The position numbers and the translations under genes were made by a program. Below are positions 49,263 to 61,689 of a stretch of 64,000 bases of DNA, piece by piece (position 1 is the stretch's first letter; every line of letters begins with the position of its first letter). The notes under the pieces were generated by a model. The model was given only the letters and a program-made list of their open reading frames with translations, did not search any database and was not told where the DNA came from. The DNA comes from Mytilisepta virgata. Its lineage: Eukaryota > Mollusca > Bivalvia > Mytilida > Mytilidae. The DNA lies in contig CM051517.1 in the NCBI GenBank assembly GCA_028015205.1, forward strand, positions 40,559,135 through 40,623,134. Direction: 5' to 3'.

Positions 49263-49573
49263 TGTTATCTGCTATTGCCCATGTACTTGCATGTCCTCCT
49301 TCAGTTTTATTCTATTAGCTAGATGTGTTATAAGCAGTACCTGGACATTTGGTCTTGCATCAAAGTTCTCTATTAACCCTCCAATGATATCTTTTTTGTA
49401 CTGTTGCAATAAGAAATCTTCGTTCTTTTTAACAATTGATAACGATCAAATAGATGCCAAGTTTACACCAGTGGTCTTACCCTCAAGGGGAAATAACTCT
49501 CCTGAGATAAGTTTCAGAGAAGAATTCCAAAAGGAAAAGTCAAAAATAATCATAGGCCAGATAACCAAACACT
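49263..49573 (-). pseudogene. Coding remnant, unidentified, in-frame TGA
   Basis: On the minus strand, after an acceptor-like ACCAAACTAG (complement of 49574-49583), a frame reads CLVIWPMIIFDFSFWNSS, LISGELFPLEGKTTGVNLAS, I, TGA. It continues in the same frame as SLSIVKKNEDFLLQQYKKDI, IGGLIENFDARPNVQVLLIT, HLANRIKLKEDMQVHGQ and a stop. Composition is clearly protein-like on both sides of the TGA. I do not recognise the family. The opposite strand is also open here (49291-49575) but reads poorly. Options: decayed last exon, a recent nonsense allele, or (unlikely) recoding. Confidence 0.45.
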
Positions 49574-49583
49574 AGTTTGGTAA

Positions 49584-50652
49584 TTACATATAATGAAAAT
49601 GTTAAAAGCATGTGATGATTTCTAGGAGAATGTTTTAATAACATCTTGGCAGTTTGCAATAAAAACAATAGATGAATAAATATTAAATGATGATAAAAAT
49701 TCACTAAGTAGCATCTTAATGTATATGAAATATTTTATTCTAAATTCACTACAAAAAAAAATTCACATTTATTCTGCACTCAAACTTGATGGGATATTTT
49801 ACCTCTGAAAATCTACTTTATAACATTAATACGATGTACAATGTAAACAAAATTGAATGAAAGTCACTGTATACATGTAGAACTCAAAAGTAAATATTTA
49901 TTCAAGACTGAAATCATATTTTTCCTATCTAGCAATGAAAATCTATAATTTATTAAACTTTGCAAAAAGATGGTTAGGTATTGGATAAAAAAACCCATCT
50001 GCTGTCTTGACTTCATGACAATTATTGGTCATTCTTGCACTTTTTTAACAAACATCAAATGCTAGACATAATTTCATAATAAAACAAAGGTTTATGTTTA
50101 ATATTAAATTTCAGTAGAAATTTAACATATCTATGCACATTTGATCCTAAATGACCTTTCACACATTTTTAACATTTAAACAAAACTACTAGTTTATAAA
50201 GATAGCAAATGCAAACATTTTCTCTTTAAAAGATATATCTGAGTTCACTTGGTACATGATGATTTTTCAAATTATATACATCATATACACAAGTTTTGGC
50301 AATTCAGTGATTTTTAATTAAATAAAAAGGGCAGTTTTTATTTATCATTTTATTTAACAAACTCTGACATTATGTAAATTATTATAGAGGTAAATTTTAG
50401 ATATTACAATTCAATGGGATACTAAAAATGATTTCTTGTGAAATATGAATTATTTATCATCAAGAGATAATTCTAATTTAGTATCTTTTTATCTCAAACA
50501 AAACTTTATAATATAAATTCAATGTAATTTTAATAAAAATTTGGTAATATGGACAAAAAACAATACTCAATGTATTTCTAAAACCCCTTCTCTTATGAAA
50601 AATACATTTTAATTTTATCACATTATTAAATATAACCTAAATCAAAGTACAA
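49584..50652 (-). other. Presumed 3' UTR of the canopy gene and spacer
   Basis: AT-rich with no coding frame. AATAAA on the minus strand (complement of 50349-50354) is about 300 bases past the canopy stop and could be its poly(A) signal. Confidence 0.35.
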
Positions 50653-50822
50653 TCAAAGTTCTTCCTTTGCATTCAAATCATCTATACTGTCATCATTTTC
50701 ATCTTCTTCTTCTTCCTCATCTTCATCATCTTCCTCTTCCTCTTTTTCACTTTCTTCTCTTCTATATTGTGGAGATTCTTGAGATGGCATTGGTATTGTT
50801 AAATCCTCATCTGAGCATACTT
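50653..50822 (-). CDS. CNPY2: Canopy exon 5 (acidic tail, KEEL)
   Basis: Residues 167-222. VCSDEDL gives the sixth Cys, then a Glu/Asp-rich stretch, then NAKEEL and TGA (50653-50655). Acceptor TTTTTTCTCATTGCAG. Confidence 0.92.
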
Positions 50823-53800
50823 CTGCAATGAGAAAAAATCTTTGAGATAGCCCCTTACTGTTCTTGACCACATGACCTATTGTGAAACTATCAAAGGAAC
50901 TCTATAATAGATCAAGTACAATGAGAACAAAAGAATTGTCCTTTGTGACATGTTAGAGGATACTTTTTATGCACAAGGACCCAGGTTAAGGTCTGAGGCA
51001 TTAGCCGGGGACCTTGACCGGGTAACAGTGCATAATAAGTATTCACTTTCATCTTACATGTATTAAGGACACTTCTTTTGTTCTCGTTGTACTGTATGTG
51101 ACTTGTATGACAATCAACACAATTTAGAACTCCATGGCAAATATTTAGTATTGTTTTAATATAGAAAATAAGTAAAAAACATTTTCTGATACCTTTTTTT
51201 GCTCATTTTTACGGTTTATTTATCGTAAAATTAGGATTTCAAATGTTCTCCATGACCAAGGCCAATTTCTTTGTGAAACTTCTTGCACTTTTGCACTATA
51301 GCATGAACCGATATTCCATTATTTTGGCAATAAAATGATATCTTATTTACAGAATAAAAATTTATATTTTTAAAAAATAACTCCTTTTTAAAAATAATTT
51401 GCACAATACTGAGCATGCATTACATCGAAATTCAATGATTAAAACTTGTAGTCAAACTAAAAAGTTTTGTTTGAAAAAGCTTACTCCTATCTTAGTTACA
51501 TGGACATTTTTTGTAAAACTATTTTACTGCAAAAAATATTTTCACTTCATATCAGGTTCATACGGTGTCTAGAAAGTATTTTACACTATGAAATACAACA
51601 GAAACATCATAAATAGGTAATATAGGAAAAACACTATCATAAAGAACATATACTGAATGTTCAAGGAAAGGATTACATTCTTTACTACTGTTATTCATTT
51701 CATTATATTTTTTAAGTGATACCTGTAAACATCTTGATATCTATGTTGATATAGCAATAACAGATTTTGGTTAATATAAAATTCAATACAATCTTCTTGT
51801 TTTTACAAAATGCATTTTTAGCTCATAAACACAAATTTGGAATTTCCATTCCTTATTTGGTCTTTAGCAGGGTAACACCATTACTAAAATCTATGAAACT
51901 ATTTGAAGACAATGATGTAAAGTATTTTTAACTGTCATGGAATGAAATAATTTACATACCCGCTATATTACCACAAATTTCGTTTTCTTCATTTTCTACA
52001 TCAGATTTACTCAAAACTTTAATCATATCTTCTTCATGTTCTTCTACTAATGACTGACACTACAAAAAATAAATCAACCTAAACACCATTTTTAGTATGG
52101 ACAAATGTTATAATCAATTATGTAGAAAAATCAAATTCAAATTGCAATTTAAAAAAAGTTACTACAATTTCAGAAATTTGTAAAAATGCAAATTTTTATT
52201 GATGTGAAAAATGAACATTGTGATAATCAAGATTCACGACATTATAATTTTTGCTATAAATAATCAACGATAACATTGTACTGAAGTCACATTCTTAAAC
52301 TGTTGTTAGTTTCAAAAGATACACAATAATTAATAATTCCATTAATTTCCTTATTTCAGTGTGACAGAAAAAATTATATATTTTCTAATGTACGAGTTGT
52401 GTATGTACAGATTATACTGATGAAACATGTGGTTAAAAGTAAAATGTGACTTTATAAGGCATTTGGTCAGTAATATTTTGTTTCCTTTTGATGTATTTGA
52501 CAGACAGCTTCAGAAAAATTATATATGCCTTGTGTATTGTATTCTTTGCAAAGGGAGATAATTCATTTGCATGAAAAATTACCACACACTTATTGAACAG
52601 TGTTTTAGTTTGCAACTCCTTGAAATCTAAGTATAAGAATCAGTTAAAAACAAGCCATATACTGGTACATGTTAATTAAAACTTATATATATATATAGAA
52701 TATGTGTACACTGTCTCTGAATATAAAATTTATTCGGACCAGACTTAGAAACAGGTAGAAATGCGAGGCTTGTCGAACTTTTCTCACCTATTTTGAGCCG
52801 AGTATGAATAAATTTTATATAACCATAGACAATGTACTTATATTCTGTTCATCCTGCAACATAAAATCTGTACAAAATAACTGGGAAACAGTGAATTTTT
52901 GCATTGAAGTGAACAACGTCAAAAGACCGCAAAACTGTTGCATTTCATGACTCCAAGGTTTTGTACAGTGATCTACATTCAATGCATGTGTGTTGCTCAT
53001 ATAGCAGAGTTGTAGGATAATTATAATTTGCATGATATTCTAAGAATAGGAATGGAAAGAGATTCAGGGAAAATATCCATGAGACAACAACCCTATAAAA
53101 GAATCAAACATTACCAGGTCAATATACCCAAAATCTAGCCTTAAAAACTGTATTGGAAAATTATATACTTACTAAAAACTTCATCTTCTTTGTAGCATCA
53201 CTACTTATTGTAACATCTTTTAATGATATACCCTTCCCATCTCTGGAAGCTGTGGGTATAACACTTTTTTCTCCTTTGGAATTTTTAGTTAGTGCATACT
53301 GAGAAAATTTATCACAAATATTTTCGAATAATTCTGTTAAATGTATCTCTGACCTTGCATAGGGTTTCTGAAAAATTTGTTAAATATATGTTATAATGTA
53401 CCTGTATGCTATATCGGTACATTATTTCGTTTTATTTTTTATTGTAAGATATATATTCTATAATAAACATATGAAGGTAACATTTTTCATTGTTTTACTT
53501 TTTTAATATCTATAGTTTTATGCTTTAGGTTATTACATTATTACAATCTCTATTTAAAAACATAATCATTATAAGACAATATATGTTAATTTAAGGTATC
53601 CGGACCATAATAGATCATGATCGAAAATTGTATCTCTTTTTGACCGTGAATGGCTGAACCAAAAAATTTAAAGCAGGAATTTTGTACATATGTATATAAA
53701 TTTACTCAAGTTGAAACACATTTTGTTGCTTATATGAAGAGTCTGTAAAAATAAATTAGTTATATTGGCATTTCCGAAGTTTGCCGGTAATTAATGAGGT

Positions 53801-55888
53801 CATTTCATATGCGTTGTATGGAACATCTGGGAACTTTTGAATAATCAGGTGGTCATATATGGTCCAGATACCTTAAAAAATCCTCCAATTTTACCAACAA
53901 TATATATTTTCATTACCATATATGTGTTTTGATCTCCTTTAGAATCTACCCTAAAACTGCCAACTTGCACTGTCTTCTTTGGATCGACCTGACTTATACC
54001 ATAATTCATTTCATCAACTAGAGCTCTACATACTGTAACCGAAAATGTATCAAAACTTCCTTAGTTTTATTAATCAAGATTCAGTATTCTAAAAAATGAA
54101 ATATATTCAACATTATAAGAAAATTTAGTGTTATTTTTAATGATATTGTCTTCAATAAACTTGTGATTACATTTGTTGGACTTCGGCATCAGTGTTTTCA
54201 GGGTCAGAAAAACATTTTCTTTGAAATGCAGCTAATCCACTGAATACAATTTAAAGAAAAATTCTGGTGTACTTCTGATTCCCAATACATTATAGTACTC
54301 AACAGCTATTACGTGTACTACAGCTGGCATCTGATTTGCCTACAAAATGTCATGACCCCATAAAAAATAAGGTCACTTTGGACAGTCTTGAAACAAGAGG
54401 CTCACCAGAGCCTGTATCGCTCACCTGGGGTCTGGTTTTCATTGGACAATTAATCAACTATTTGACCAAGTTTGTTGCAATTGGTTCAATTGTTCAGGGA
54501 AAATTTGTTGAAGATTTATTTTTCATAAGGTTTAATGTTAAAATATGTTCCCTGATGGTGGTAGTCCTGGCAGGAATTGACCAGGAATAAGGGTGAACCT
54601 TAAATAAATGTAACAGAACTCGACCTCAAATTACACAAACCAATAACTCCTAAATAGAATTTGGAATTCCCTTCAAAATTTAAGGGTAGGTAGATCTCAA
54701 CATGGCAAACATTTTTCAATTTACATTTCACTTCTATCTCAAATAGTTTTGGAGATAAATGCAAAAATGTTAAAATTTTAAAAATTTGACAAAAAAGGGC
54801 AATAACTCCTAAATGGGTTTTGGGATTTCCTTTAAAATTTCAGGGTATGTAGATCTCAACATGGCAAACATTTTTCAAATTTACATTTCACTTCTATCTC
54901 AAATAGTTTTGGAGATAAATGACGAAAAATGTTAAATTATGAAAATTTGACGAAAAAAGGACAATAACTCCTAAATGGGTTTTGGAATTTCCTTCAAAAT
55001 TTCAGGGTAGGTAGATCTTGTCATGCTGATCAAATTTACCCCATGTCAGATTTTCGATATCTGTAACGGTTTTTGAGTTATTAGCAAAAAACAGCAATTT
55101 ACCCCTATGTTCTATTTTTAGTAACAGCGGCCATGTTTTTCGACGAATCAAAAATCCCCACATTAGTTCTATGCAGGGTACCCTAAGCAACAATCTTACC
55201 AAGTTTCATATGATTTTGAATAGTAGTTTCAGAGAAGATGATTTTTGAAATGATAACATAAAAAAAAGCCAAAAATGTGAAAAAAGGGCAATAACTCCTA
55301 AATGGGTTTTGGAATTTCCTTCAAAATTTCAGGGTAGGTAGATCTTGTCATGCTGATCAATTTTACCCCATGTCAGATTTTCGATATCTGTAACGGTTTT
55401 TGAGTTATTAGCAAAAAACAGCAATTTACCCCTATGTTCTATTTATAGTAACGACAGCCATGTTTTTCGACATTTTAAAAATTTTAAACGATAGAAATTT
55501 TCCAGATGCCCTAAAGAACAATTCTGCAAAGTTAGGTTGAAGTCGGTCCAGTAGTTTAGGACGAGTTAACGTTTGAAAAAGTTTACAGACGACGACGACG
55601 ACGACAGACGACGACGACGACGACGGACGCCAAGTGATGGCAATAGCTCACATGGCCTATGGCCAGGTGAGCTAAAAAATTATAATCTGGGTTTGCCCTA
55701 TTATGCATGAGAAAATACTTATTACAATTCTAAATCTATCAAAAAACTATGTGAATTAGTTTTCCTGATATCATAATTTACTGAAAATAGATAACCAAAC
55801 CTGCACATCTGAGTTCTTTATCTTTGTTGGCATCACAGATGTATAACAGATATCCAATTACAATTGTAATAACATAACTAGTATCCAT
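50653..55888 (-). CDS. CNPY2: Canopy family ER protein (5 exons, CNPY2-like)
   Basis: Saposin-fold ER co-chaperone; vertebrate relatives assist receptor folding (CNPY3/4 for TLRs, CNPY2 in the PERK stress pathway). Exons on the minus strand: 55888-55801, 54032-53917, 53367-53173, 52059-51960, 50822-50653. All introns are GT-AG with matching phases, giving 222 residues. The signal peptide is about residues 1-20. CAVCRALVDEM (C28, C31), VDPKKTVQVGSFRVDSKG, PYARSEIHLTELFENICDK (C86), CQSLVEEHEEDM (C134), EIC (C162) and VC (C169) supply the six disulfide cysteines. A highly acidic tail (about 185-210) ends KEEL, an HDEL/KDEL-type retrieval signal. The core matches CNPY1/2, while the long acidic tail is more like CNPY3/4, so the paralog number is tentative. 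Confidence 0.92.
50915..51093. mobile_element. Foldback MITE in canopy intron 4
   Basis: AGTACAATGAGAACAAAAGA at the left pairs with TCTTTTGTTCTCGTTGTACT-like sequence at the right. Pairing continues through ATGCAC/GTGCAT almost to the centre (~85-bp arms). Confidence 0.85.
51960..52059 (-). CDS. CNPY2: Canopy exon 4
   Basis: Residues 134-166 plus one base. CQSLVEEHEEDMIKVLSK...EICGNIA. Acceptor TTTTTTGTAG, donor GCGG|gtatgt, phase 1. Confidence 0.92.
52722..52819. repeat. Short inverted repeat in canopy intron 3
   Basis: ATAAAATTTATTCGGACCAG and the reverse complement of GAGCCGAGTATGAATAAATT form imperfect ~22-bp arms; possibly a small MITE. Confidence 0.55.
53173..53367 (-). CDS. CNPY2: Canopy exon 3
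   Basis: Residues 69-133. KPYARSEIHLTELFENICDK is the best conserved canopy block; ends SSDATKKMKFL. Phase 0 at both ends, donor TTA|gtaagt. Confidence 0.94.
53591..53876. mobile_element. TTAA-flanked MITE in canopy intron 2
   Basis: Element 53595-53872 is bounded by TTAA (53591-53594 and 53873-53876) with inverted ends GGTATCCGGACCATA / TATGGTCCAGATACC. TTAA duplication is the signature of piggyBac-type insertion; the ends are not of the common CCC type. Confidence 0.7.
53917..54032 (-). CDS. CNPY2: Canopy exon 2
   Basis: Residues 30-68. VCRALVDEMNYGISQVDPKK, TVQVGSFRVDSKGDQNTYM. Acceptor TCGGTTACAG, donor ATG|gtaatg. Confidence 0.94.
54395..55675 (+). mobile_element. GAGGCTC-family repeat element, copy D (canopy intron 1)
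   Basis: 5' end AAGAGGCTCACCAGAGCCTG, TATCGCTCACCTGG. Units of 160-320 bp overlap those of copy C (AGGGCAATAACTCCTAAATG, TTTCAGGGTAGGTAGATCT, CATGTTTTTCGACGAATC). Then a long (GAC)n tract, GGACGCCAAGTGATGGCAAT. 3' hairpin AGCTCACATGGCCTATGGCC, AGGTGAGCTAA. Inserted antisense to the canopy gene. Confidence 0.9.
55801..55888 (-). CDS. CNPY2: Canopy exon 1 (signal peptide)
   Basis: Residues 1-29 plus one base. MDTSYVITIVIGYLLYICDA signal peptide, then KDKELRCA. The ATG at 55888 is chosen because it precedes the hydrophobic core; donor G|gtttgg is weak but the phase joins perfectly to CxxC in exon 2. Confidence 0.85.
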
Positions 55889-56524
55889 GATCTCAGGAAT
55901 ACTTTAAAAGAGTATCTGAAAATAAGTTTATACATGTATATAAAAATATAGAATACAGTAATAGGCTTTTAAAATTTTAATCTGACTTCATCATTGTGAA
56001 AGTTAATTTTGGCAAATATTGATACACATGCATGTACAAAAATGTACTGGAAAGTTCATCATTCTCCACTACTAGCTATTTCTGACAGACACAACTTAAC
56101 ATACTGTTTCAGGTTTAGGTAAGTTGCTTAATATTCACTGTTTCAATATTTTGTCTAGAGTAAACCATGGAGATCATCATGAAGCAAGATAATTATTGCC
56201 CAACATCTTTAACAGGAAGATAATTGGAGTGAAGCATTTATTTGAATGCCTCTATATGGAATTGACCTAATAAGCACAACCAAACCATCTGATGCAGTTG
56301 AAAGAAATTCCTGCACAACATCTTGAAGGGGAGATATTTTGACTATAGCATTTATTAAGATAAAAGTTTTGCAAATACCGGTAGTTGTCAACTTACAAGT
56401 ATTTATATGTACTACTTTAGCTTCTTTATTACAGACGTTTTACAACTGCCAATATTTTAAGAAGTAGGTAAAAGCTGGAGAGGGGAGATTATCTAAATAA
56501 ACAAGAAAATATGAATTAATTAAT

Positions 56525-56606
56525 GCAATCCAAAAGAGAGAACCCCGGACAAAAAATAACATAAAAGAGCATAAAACACAAACCTAAACACAACAGACAG
56601 TCAAGA
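56525..56606 (+). repeat. Dispersed repeat (copy 3 of 3)
   Basis: AGAGAACCCCGGACAAAAAA, ACATAAAAGAGCATAAAACA and CAAACCTAAACACAACA match 12679-12810. Confidence 0.65.
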
Positions 56607-58625
56607 TAGTCTTGTTTAGTTTGAGTTTGAGACATCTCAACACTCCAGTGTTCCAGATAACCTTTGTGTATACACTGTACTCAATATTTGACACATCAAT
56701 TTCATGATCAACAGGCTATCACTTTTTTATATTTGTTTTACACAAATATAAGTTATCTGAAAATAGTGTTTGTGTAAACATACATATATGTTGGAGTTAA
56801 CATCCTGATAATGTTAAGAGATTTTAATTTTTTACCTAAGACTCCAAGTTTGATCCTGTATTCTTTGTTTTGTGCGACATAAATAAAACTGAATGTATAC
56901 ATAGGATATTTCGTCTTGCAGACAATTAAGACCATTCAGGCCTTTTCAAAGTTTTACTCATACCATACCAGAAAATGTCAGGCAGTAATGTGAAGATATC
57001 ATAGTTATTATCTTTCCTTTGTTTAGGCTGCACCTATAACTGGTCTTTAAACCTCTTAAAGTTTACTGCACATTAAAGTTGTTGTGTAATAGGTATAATT
57101 GTAAATTGTTTTAATCTACAGTCCTTGCAATGACTTATTTCAGCTATAAGTCTATTGAGATAGTGAGGTGAATATTATTTTGGACTAAACTCATTACTTG
57201 AACAAATAAAATGCAAAGGTTGTGAATGTTTACTTCAGAACTTGGTAATTAATTAATAATCAAGCAATTTTGCCTTTATTTTTCAATCAATGCCACATGT
57301 GCACTAAACTTTATCTCAGCTATGAACTAAATATGTTTATTGTTTGATCAACAAAATGAATCAATGTAATTTCTACAAGTTCATATGTACCTCTCAAAAC
57401 TTGCTAACAAATTTTTGTCTCCCTCTTCTGATGGTACCTAGTCAGTTGTTCACCCTTTTATATGTATCTTAGAAATAAGCCTTGTATTAAATAACACTAG
57501 ACCAGTCAAACAAGAAATACAATGTATATTAGCCTGAAAAGAACTTTACTATACTAAGGTCTGAGTAACTCAAAACACCGAAAGACACTACAAATTTTAA
57601 TTATAGCACATATTAATGACTTTTAAAAATTTTTAAACATTTTTTACGACATTTTAATAAATTTATTTGATAAATTAACAATAACAAATATATTGAAGCA
57701 GGTAAGTTTGAAAAAAGTGTCATTGAATTCAGTGGATAAATCCAACATGGCGACTAAGGAAATCAAAATGGAAAGCCTAAAAGAGGGATATATACGTTCT
57801 TGTAGTTTATAATATGTTCATTCTCAGACCACCAAAGTGGAGCCCTCACGCCACATCAAGGCAATGAACAATGTGAGGGTGCCTCAATTTGACCCAGCAT
57901 ATATTCAGATTTTAAATTCCCTTTAAATTTTCCCTTTTAAAGACAATCTAGAATGCATAACTGTCTAAAATAATAACTTTTTTTAATGTATTTATATTTA
58001 TTTTATTTAAATCTTTTTTTCATATTCTAATAAAAATCTAATGTAAATTTTTGTGTTCGTTCTTTATGATTTGGTTTTGGTAATGCAGCCTTGGTATACC
58101 CAAGACAGTCACAAGCCTGTTAAATGCAGACTGTCCATACCATAATCTAATTACAACAAGGTTTAATGAAATTAGTACAGTTATATAGGAGAAAAATTTC
58201 ATTTGACTATTTTTTTTTATTTTGTAAAAATTATTAGTTGAATGGAATGCATTCATATATCAAAGATCTGATATCACATTTACCCTATATATTCAACAAA
58301 AATTCGTAGGTCATAAACTTCTCAGTTAAACCATTGAATTCATAAAGGGGGAAATCTGAAATATCAAATATGCAACTGTAGGTAATAAACATTTTATGTA
58401 TGGGGTAAGTGTCACCATACAACAATCTAATTAACAATATAATAGAGTTGTAAGGTAATAAACATATTAGGTATTGGGCACTTGTCACCATAATACATTA
58501 AATAATTGACAGAATGCACTGTATTATTCAAATTTCAGGTGTCTTTTGGAAATTCCAGTTGTTTTTCGGATAATGACGCATCTTTCAGTCTTTCGAATTA
58601 CCGTTGGTCAAAAACTGCATCTAAC

Positions 58626-58815
58626 TTATACTTTTTCCCAATGTACAATTTCATGAACTACAAATGACATAAGTTGTCTGTAATAATTTCTATGGGAATT
58701 AAATGTGTCAATGTGTCAATATTTGATTGGCTACTTTAAAAAACTTCTTTTCTCACAATTGTTTTGAAAAATGAATTATAGGTAGATATAGCCCGCATAA
58801 CAATGGAACATGACA
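58626..58815 (+). repeat. Direct duplication, first copy
   Basis: TACTTTTTCCCAATGTACAA, TAATAATTTCTATGGGAAT, GTCAATATTTGATTGGCTAC and GAAAAATGAATTA recur in the same order at 59471-59650. Confidence 0.75.
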
Positions 58816-59470
58816 GTATGGTGGTCACATGGATTTTCGATCACCTAACGTATATATCTTTCATTCTGATCTTTCAGATACATCAATAAAATGTACATTT
58901 TATCTAATCATTTACTTCAAATCTCCAAAAAGAAATTTACAATTAAAACCTGTCACATCGGTAGCTTTTTTATTTGTACTTGCCGGTTGAATGACCTTGT
59001 TCTATTTATGCCAGATATTTGACAGACATGTGTTTTCAATCACCCCCAATATTTTTAGACGTACTTCCATTGGTTAATAGTTCACATGGTCAAATATTAT
59101 TACCACCACCCTCTTCTGTGCAGACGACTTATGTATTTGATACTTTTGGCCTCTAATGTATTTTATTTGACTTATAAACAAAGGTGAGTAATGGTTTTAA
59201 GAAAAATGGTGTCTTGTATCATAAAAAATGATTCATGTAAAGGTCTTGCCTGTCTTGGGATCTTATTCCACTAACTTTTGTGCTCAATCGAAAAACGTGA
59301 CCCCCTTGTTTGTAAATATATGCTAATTATCTGAAATCTCGTGCAAGTGCATGATTCTCCAGATTATAAATAGCCTATCGACAACACATGTCTATCGAAA
59401 TCTCCTGCCAAGAAGATATATAAATTTCAACCTTTGGTGTTATATGCGTTGCCGAATTGGAGGAAAAACC

Positions 59471-59650
59471 TATACTTTTTCCTAATGTTCAATTTCATGA
59501 TATTCAAGTTATAACAGTTGCCTGTAATAATTTCTATGGGAATAAAAAAATTAAATGTGTCAATATTTGATTGGCTACTCAATAAACTGCATATTCTCGC
59601 AATTATTTTTTGAAAAATGAATTACAAGTGGATAGGAATGGAACATGACC
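59471..59650 (+). repeat. Direct duplication, second copy
   Basis: Diverged second copy of 58626-58815, about 840 bp downstream. Confidence 0.75.
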
Positions 59651-60419
59651 GCGTAATATCAACCATTGGTGTAATATGGGAGGCTGAATAGTAGGAAAAA
59701 GAATAAAACATCAATTTTTTTTCTATTTCAACCGCACCTCCTATGACAGCTATGAATTTCAGGTATATTTAAGGCCGCTTAAAACAATTGCAAATTTTCT
59801 GGAAACGAAATAACATTTTTTTTGCTTCAACCAACCGTTATCACTTCATCAAAAAGAGATTTTATATTTGAGATTTATTTAATTCACTACGTACATAGTA
59901 AGTCATTACAAAGCCTTATTTCGACAAAAATATGAAAATTTGTATTGATATAAAGGGCTACAGTAAAGGTTTTCCTAAAATACAAAGTTAAAGACGGAGA
60001 GGACAAGAATGATTAAAAGTAAAGTCACAAAAGATGTTTTATCAAACATTACCATGCTATCATTTCCATCTTGGCTAAGAAGTCTTGATTTATGTTTTCC
60101 AGTAGTTGTCTAACATAGTAGTGTTTACAAACATTTGCCTTTACATTTTTCCATTAATAATAATATTAAAAACAAGAGTCCTTTCAAACATTCTGAGCAC
60201 AGCCACAGACACCTGTTTCAAAAAATATATGTCCCCCTCCTCTTCCTTAATATATTGTTTTGAAACCAGTACCTGTGATTCTGAGACCACAGGAACTTGA
60301 AATCATCAATAAATAATTTTTTTACTATTTTTCAAGTTCCTGTGCTGAAACAGATTGTATTCAAATGTTGCTAGGATCTTGATTTGAAGGCACAACTGAC
60401 AGATAATACAGTTCCTAGT

Positions 60420-61689
60420 CCTATTTGGAATTTGGTGTCCGGAGCTGCCAAATACCCAATGAAATATTAAAATATGGTCAACTATATTACTATTAAAATT
60501 GTGTAATAATGTTCTAAGCTCTATTATATTTCCAAAGATATGGTGTGATAGGTTTATAAGACCAATATTTAAGTCTTGAAATACAAAAGATCCTAACAAT
60601 TTCAGGGGTATAGCCATTAGTAGTTGTGTTGGTAAATTATTTACAAGAATTCTCAATTCTAGACTAGAAAAATACCTTAATAAACATGAACTTATCTCAG
60701 AAGAGCAGATCGGCTTTACAAAAGGTAAAAGGACTAGTGACCATTTATTTATTATAAAATCTCTGATTGATAAGCATACAAAAAGGTGTAAAGCCATTAT
60801 ATACATGTTTCGTAGACTAGAAATGCTTTAATTCGATACTGTTAACCACAAAGCCCTATTTCATAAACTAACCAAAATTGTTATTGGGAATTATTTTCAT
60901 AAAGTAGTTAAGAATATGTATAGCAATTCAAAGTTATGTGTAAAAATAAGAAACCAGCTTACAGCTGACTTCGCATCCTCTATAGGTGTTTGTCAATGGG
61001 ACAGTTTAAGAGCTACTCTTTTTAAAATATTTTTGAATGATTTTGTACCTTTATTAGACCACACATGTGACCCTTTCTCATATTTTAGACCCATCATTAA
61101 GCTGTTTGCTATATGCAGACGACCTAGTACTATTATCTGAGACAGCTGATGGTTTACAAAATGCTATTAATAAACTCTCCAAATATTATGATGGGTGGGA
61201 TCTAGAAGTTAACTTTAAAAAAAAAAAAAAAAAACAAAAACCCTCATATTTAATACACAAGGCAAACTTATTGATAAATTCAATTTTAAAGATGCATTGA
61301 TAGAAAACACTAACTTTTACAATTATTTAGGAGTGACTTTGAGGGCATCAGGATGCTAAAAATGCATTATATAAAAAAGAGTTAAAGGCCTCTTAAGTTT
61401 TCAAAATACTTCTCAAATATGAAACCAAGTATACAAACTATTTTTCATACAATGTATGTTTGACCATACAGTGAAACCAGTTCTCATTTATGGATTATAA
61501 ATTTGGGGATGTTTTGACCCCAAAAAATTACTGAATGACAACCTCAACTACTTTAATAACTTGTGTAAAAATTCGACATTTGAGAAAGTGCATCTCAAAT
61601 TCTGTAAAACCTCTTTGGGAATTAATAAATATGCAACCAAGAATGCAGTCTATGGAGAACTTGGGAGATTCCCATTAATGTTAGAAGTT
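60420..61689 (+). pseudogene. Decayed non-LTR retrotransposon RT, left part
   Basis: Fragments in order over shifting frames: IPNEILKYG, LCNNVLSSIIFPKIW, IRPIFKS, DPNNFRGIAISSCVGKLFTR, SEEQIGFTKGKRTSDHLFII, DSLRATLFKIFLNDF, LLYADDLVLLSE (YADD at 61112-61123), and finally NKYATKNAVYGELGRFPLML. Many stops and frameshifts. The copy runs into the dispersed element at 61690 and resumes at 63146. Distinct from the element at 43494. Confidence 0.88.

Larger units (their letters stand above)
55889..60419. other. Intergenic, mostly featureless
   Basis: AT-rich. It contains a third copy of the dispersed repeat (56525-56606) and a direct duplication (58626 and 59471). It should include the canopy promoter just above 55888, but no clear element was seen. 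Confidence 0.5.

Noticed and set aside
49443..49445. In-frame TGA as selenocysteine codon
   Set aside because: No known selenoprotein motif around it and no SECIS hairpin recognised; a nonsense change is simpler.
57749..57814. ATGGCGACTAAGGAAATC with good start context (possible first exon)
   Set aside because: Only 21 codons to a stop, with no convincing donor and no downstream exon.
60306..60806. Minus-strand open frame of 166 codons
   Set aside because: Antisense shadow of the RT pseudogene, whose plus-strand motifs are recognisable.
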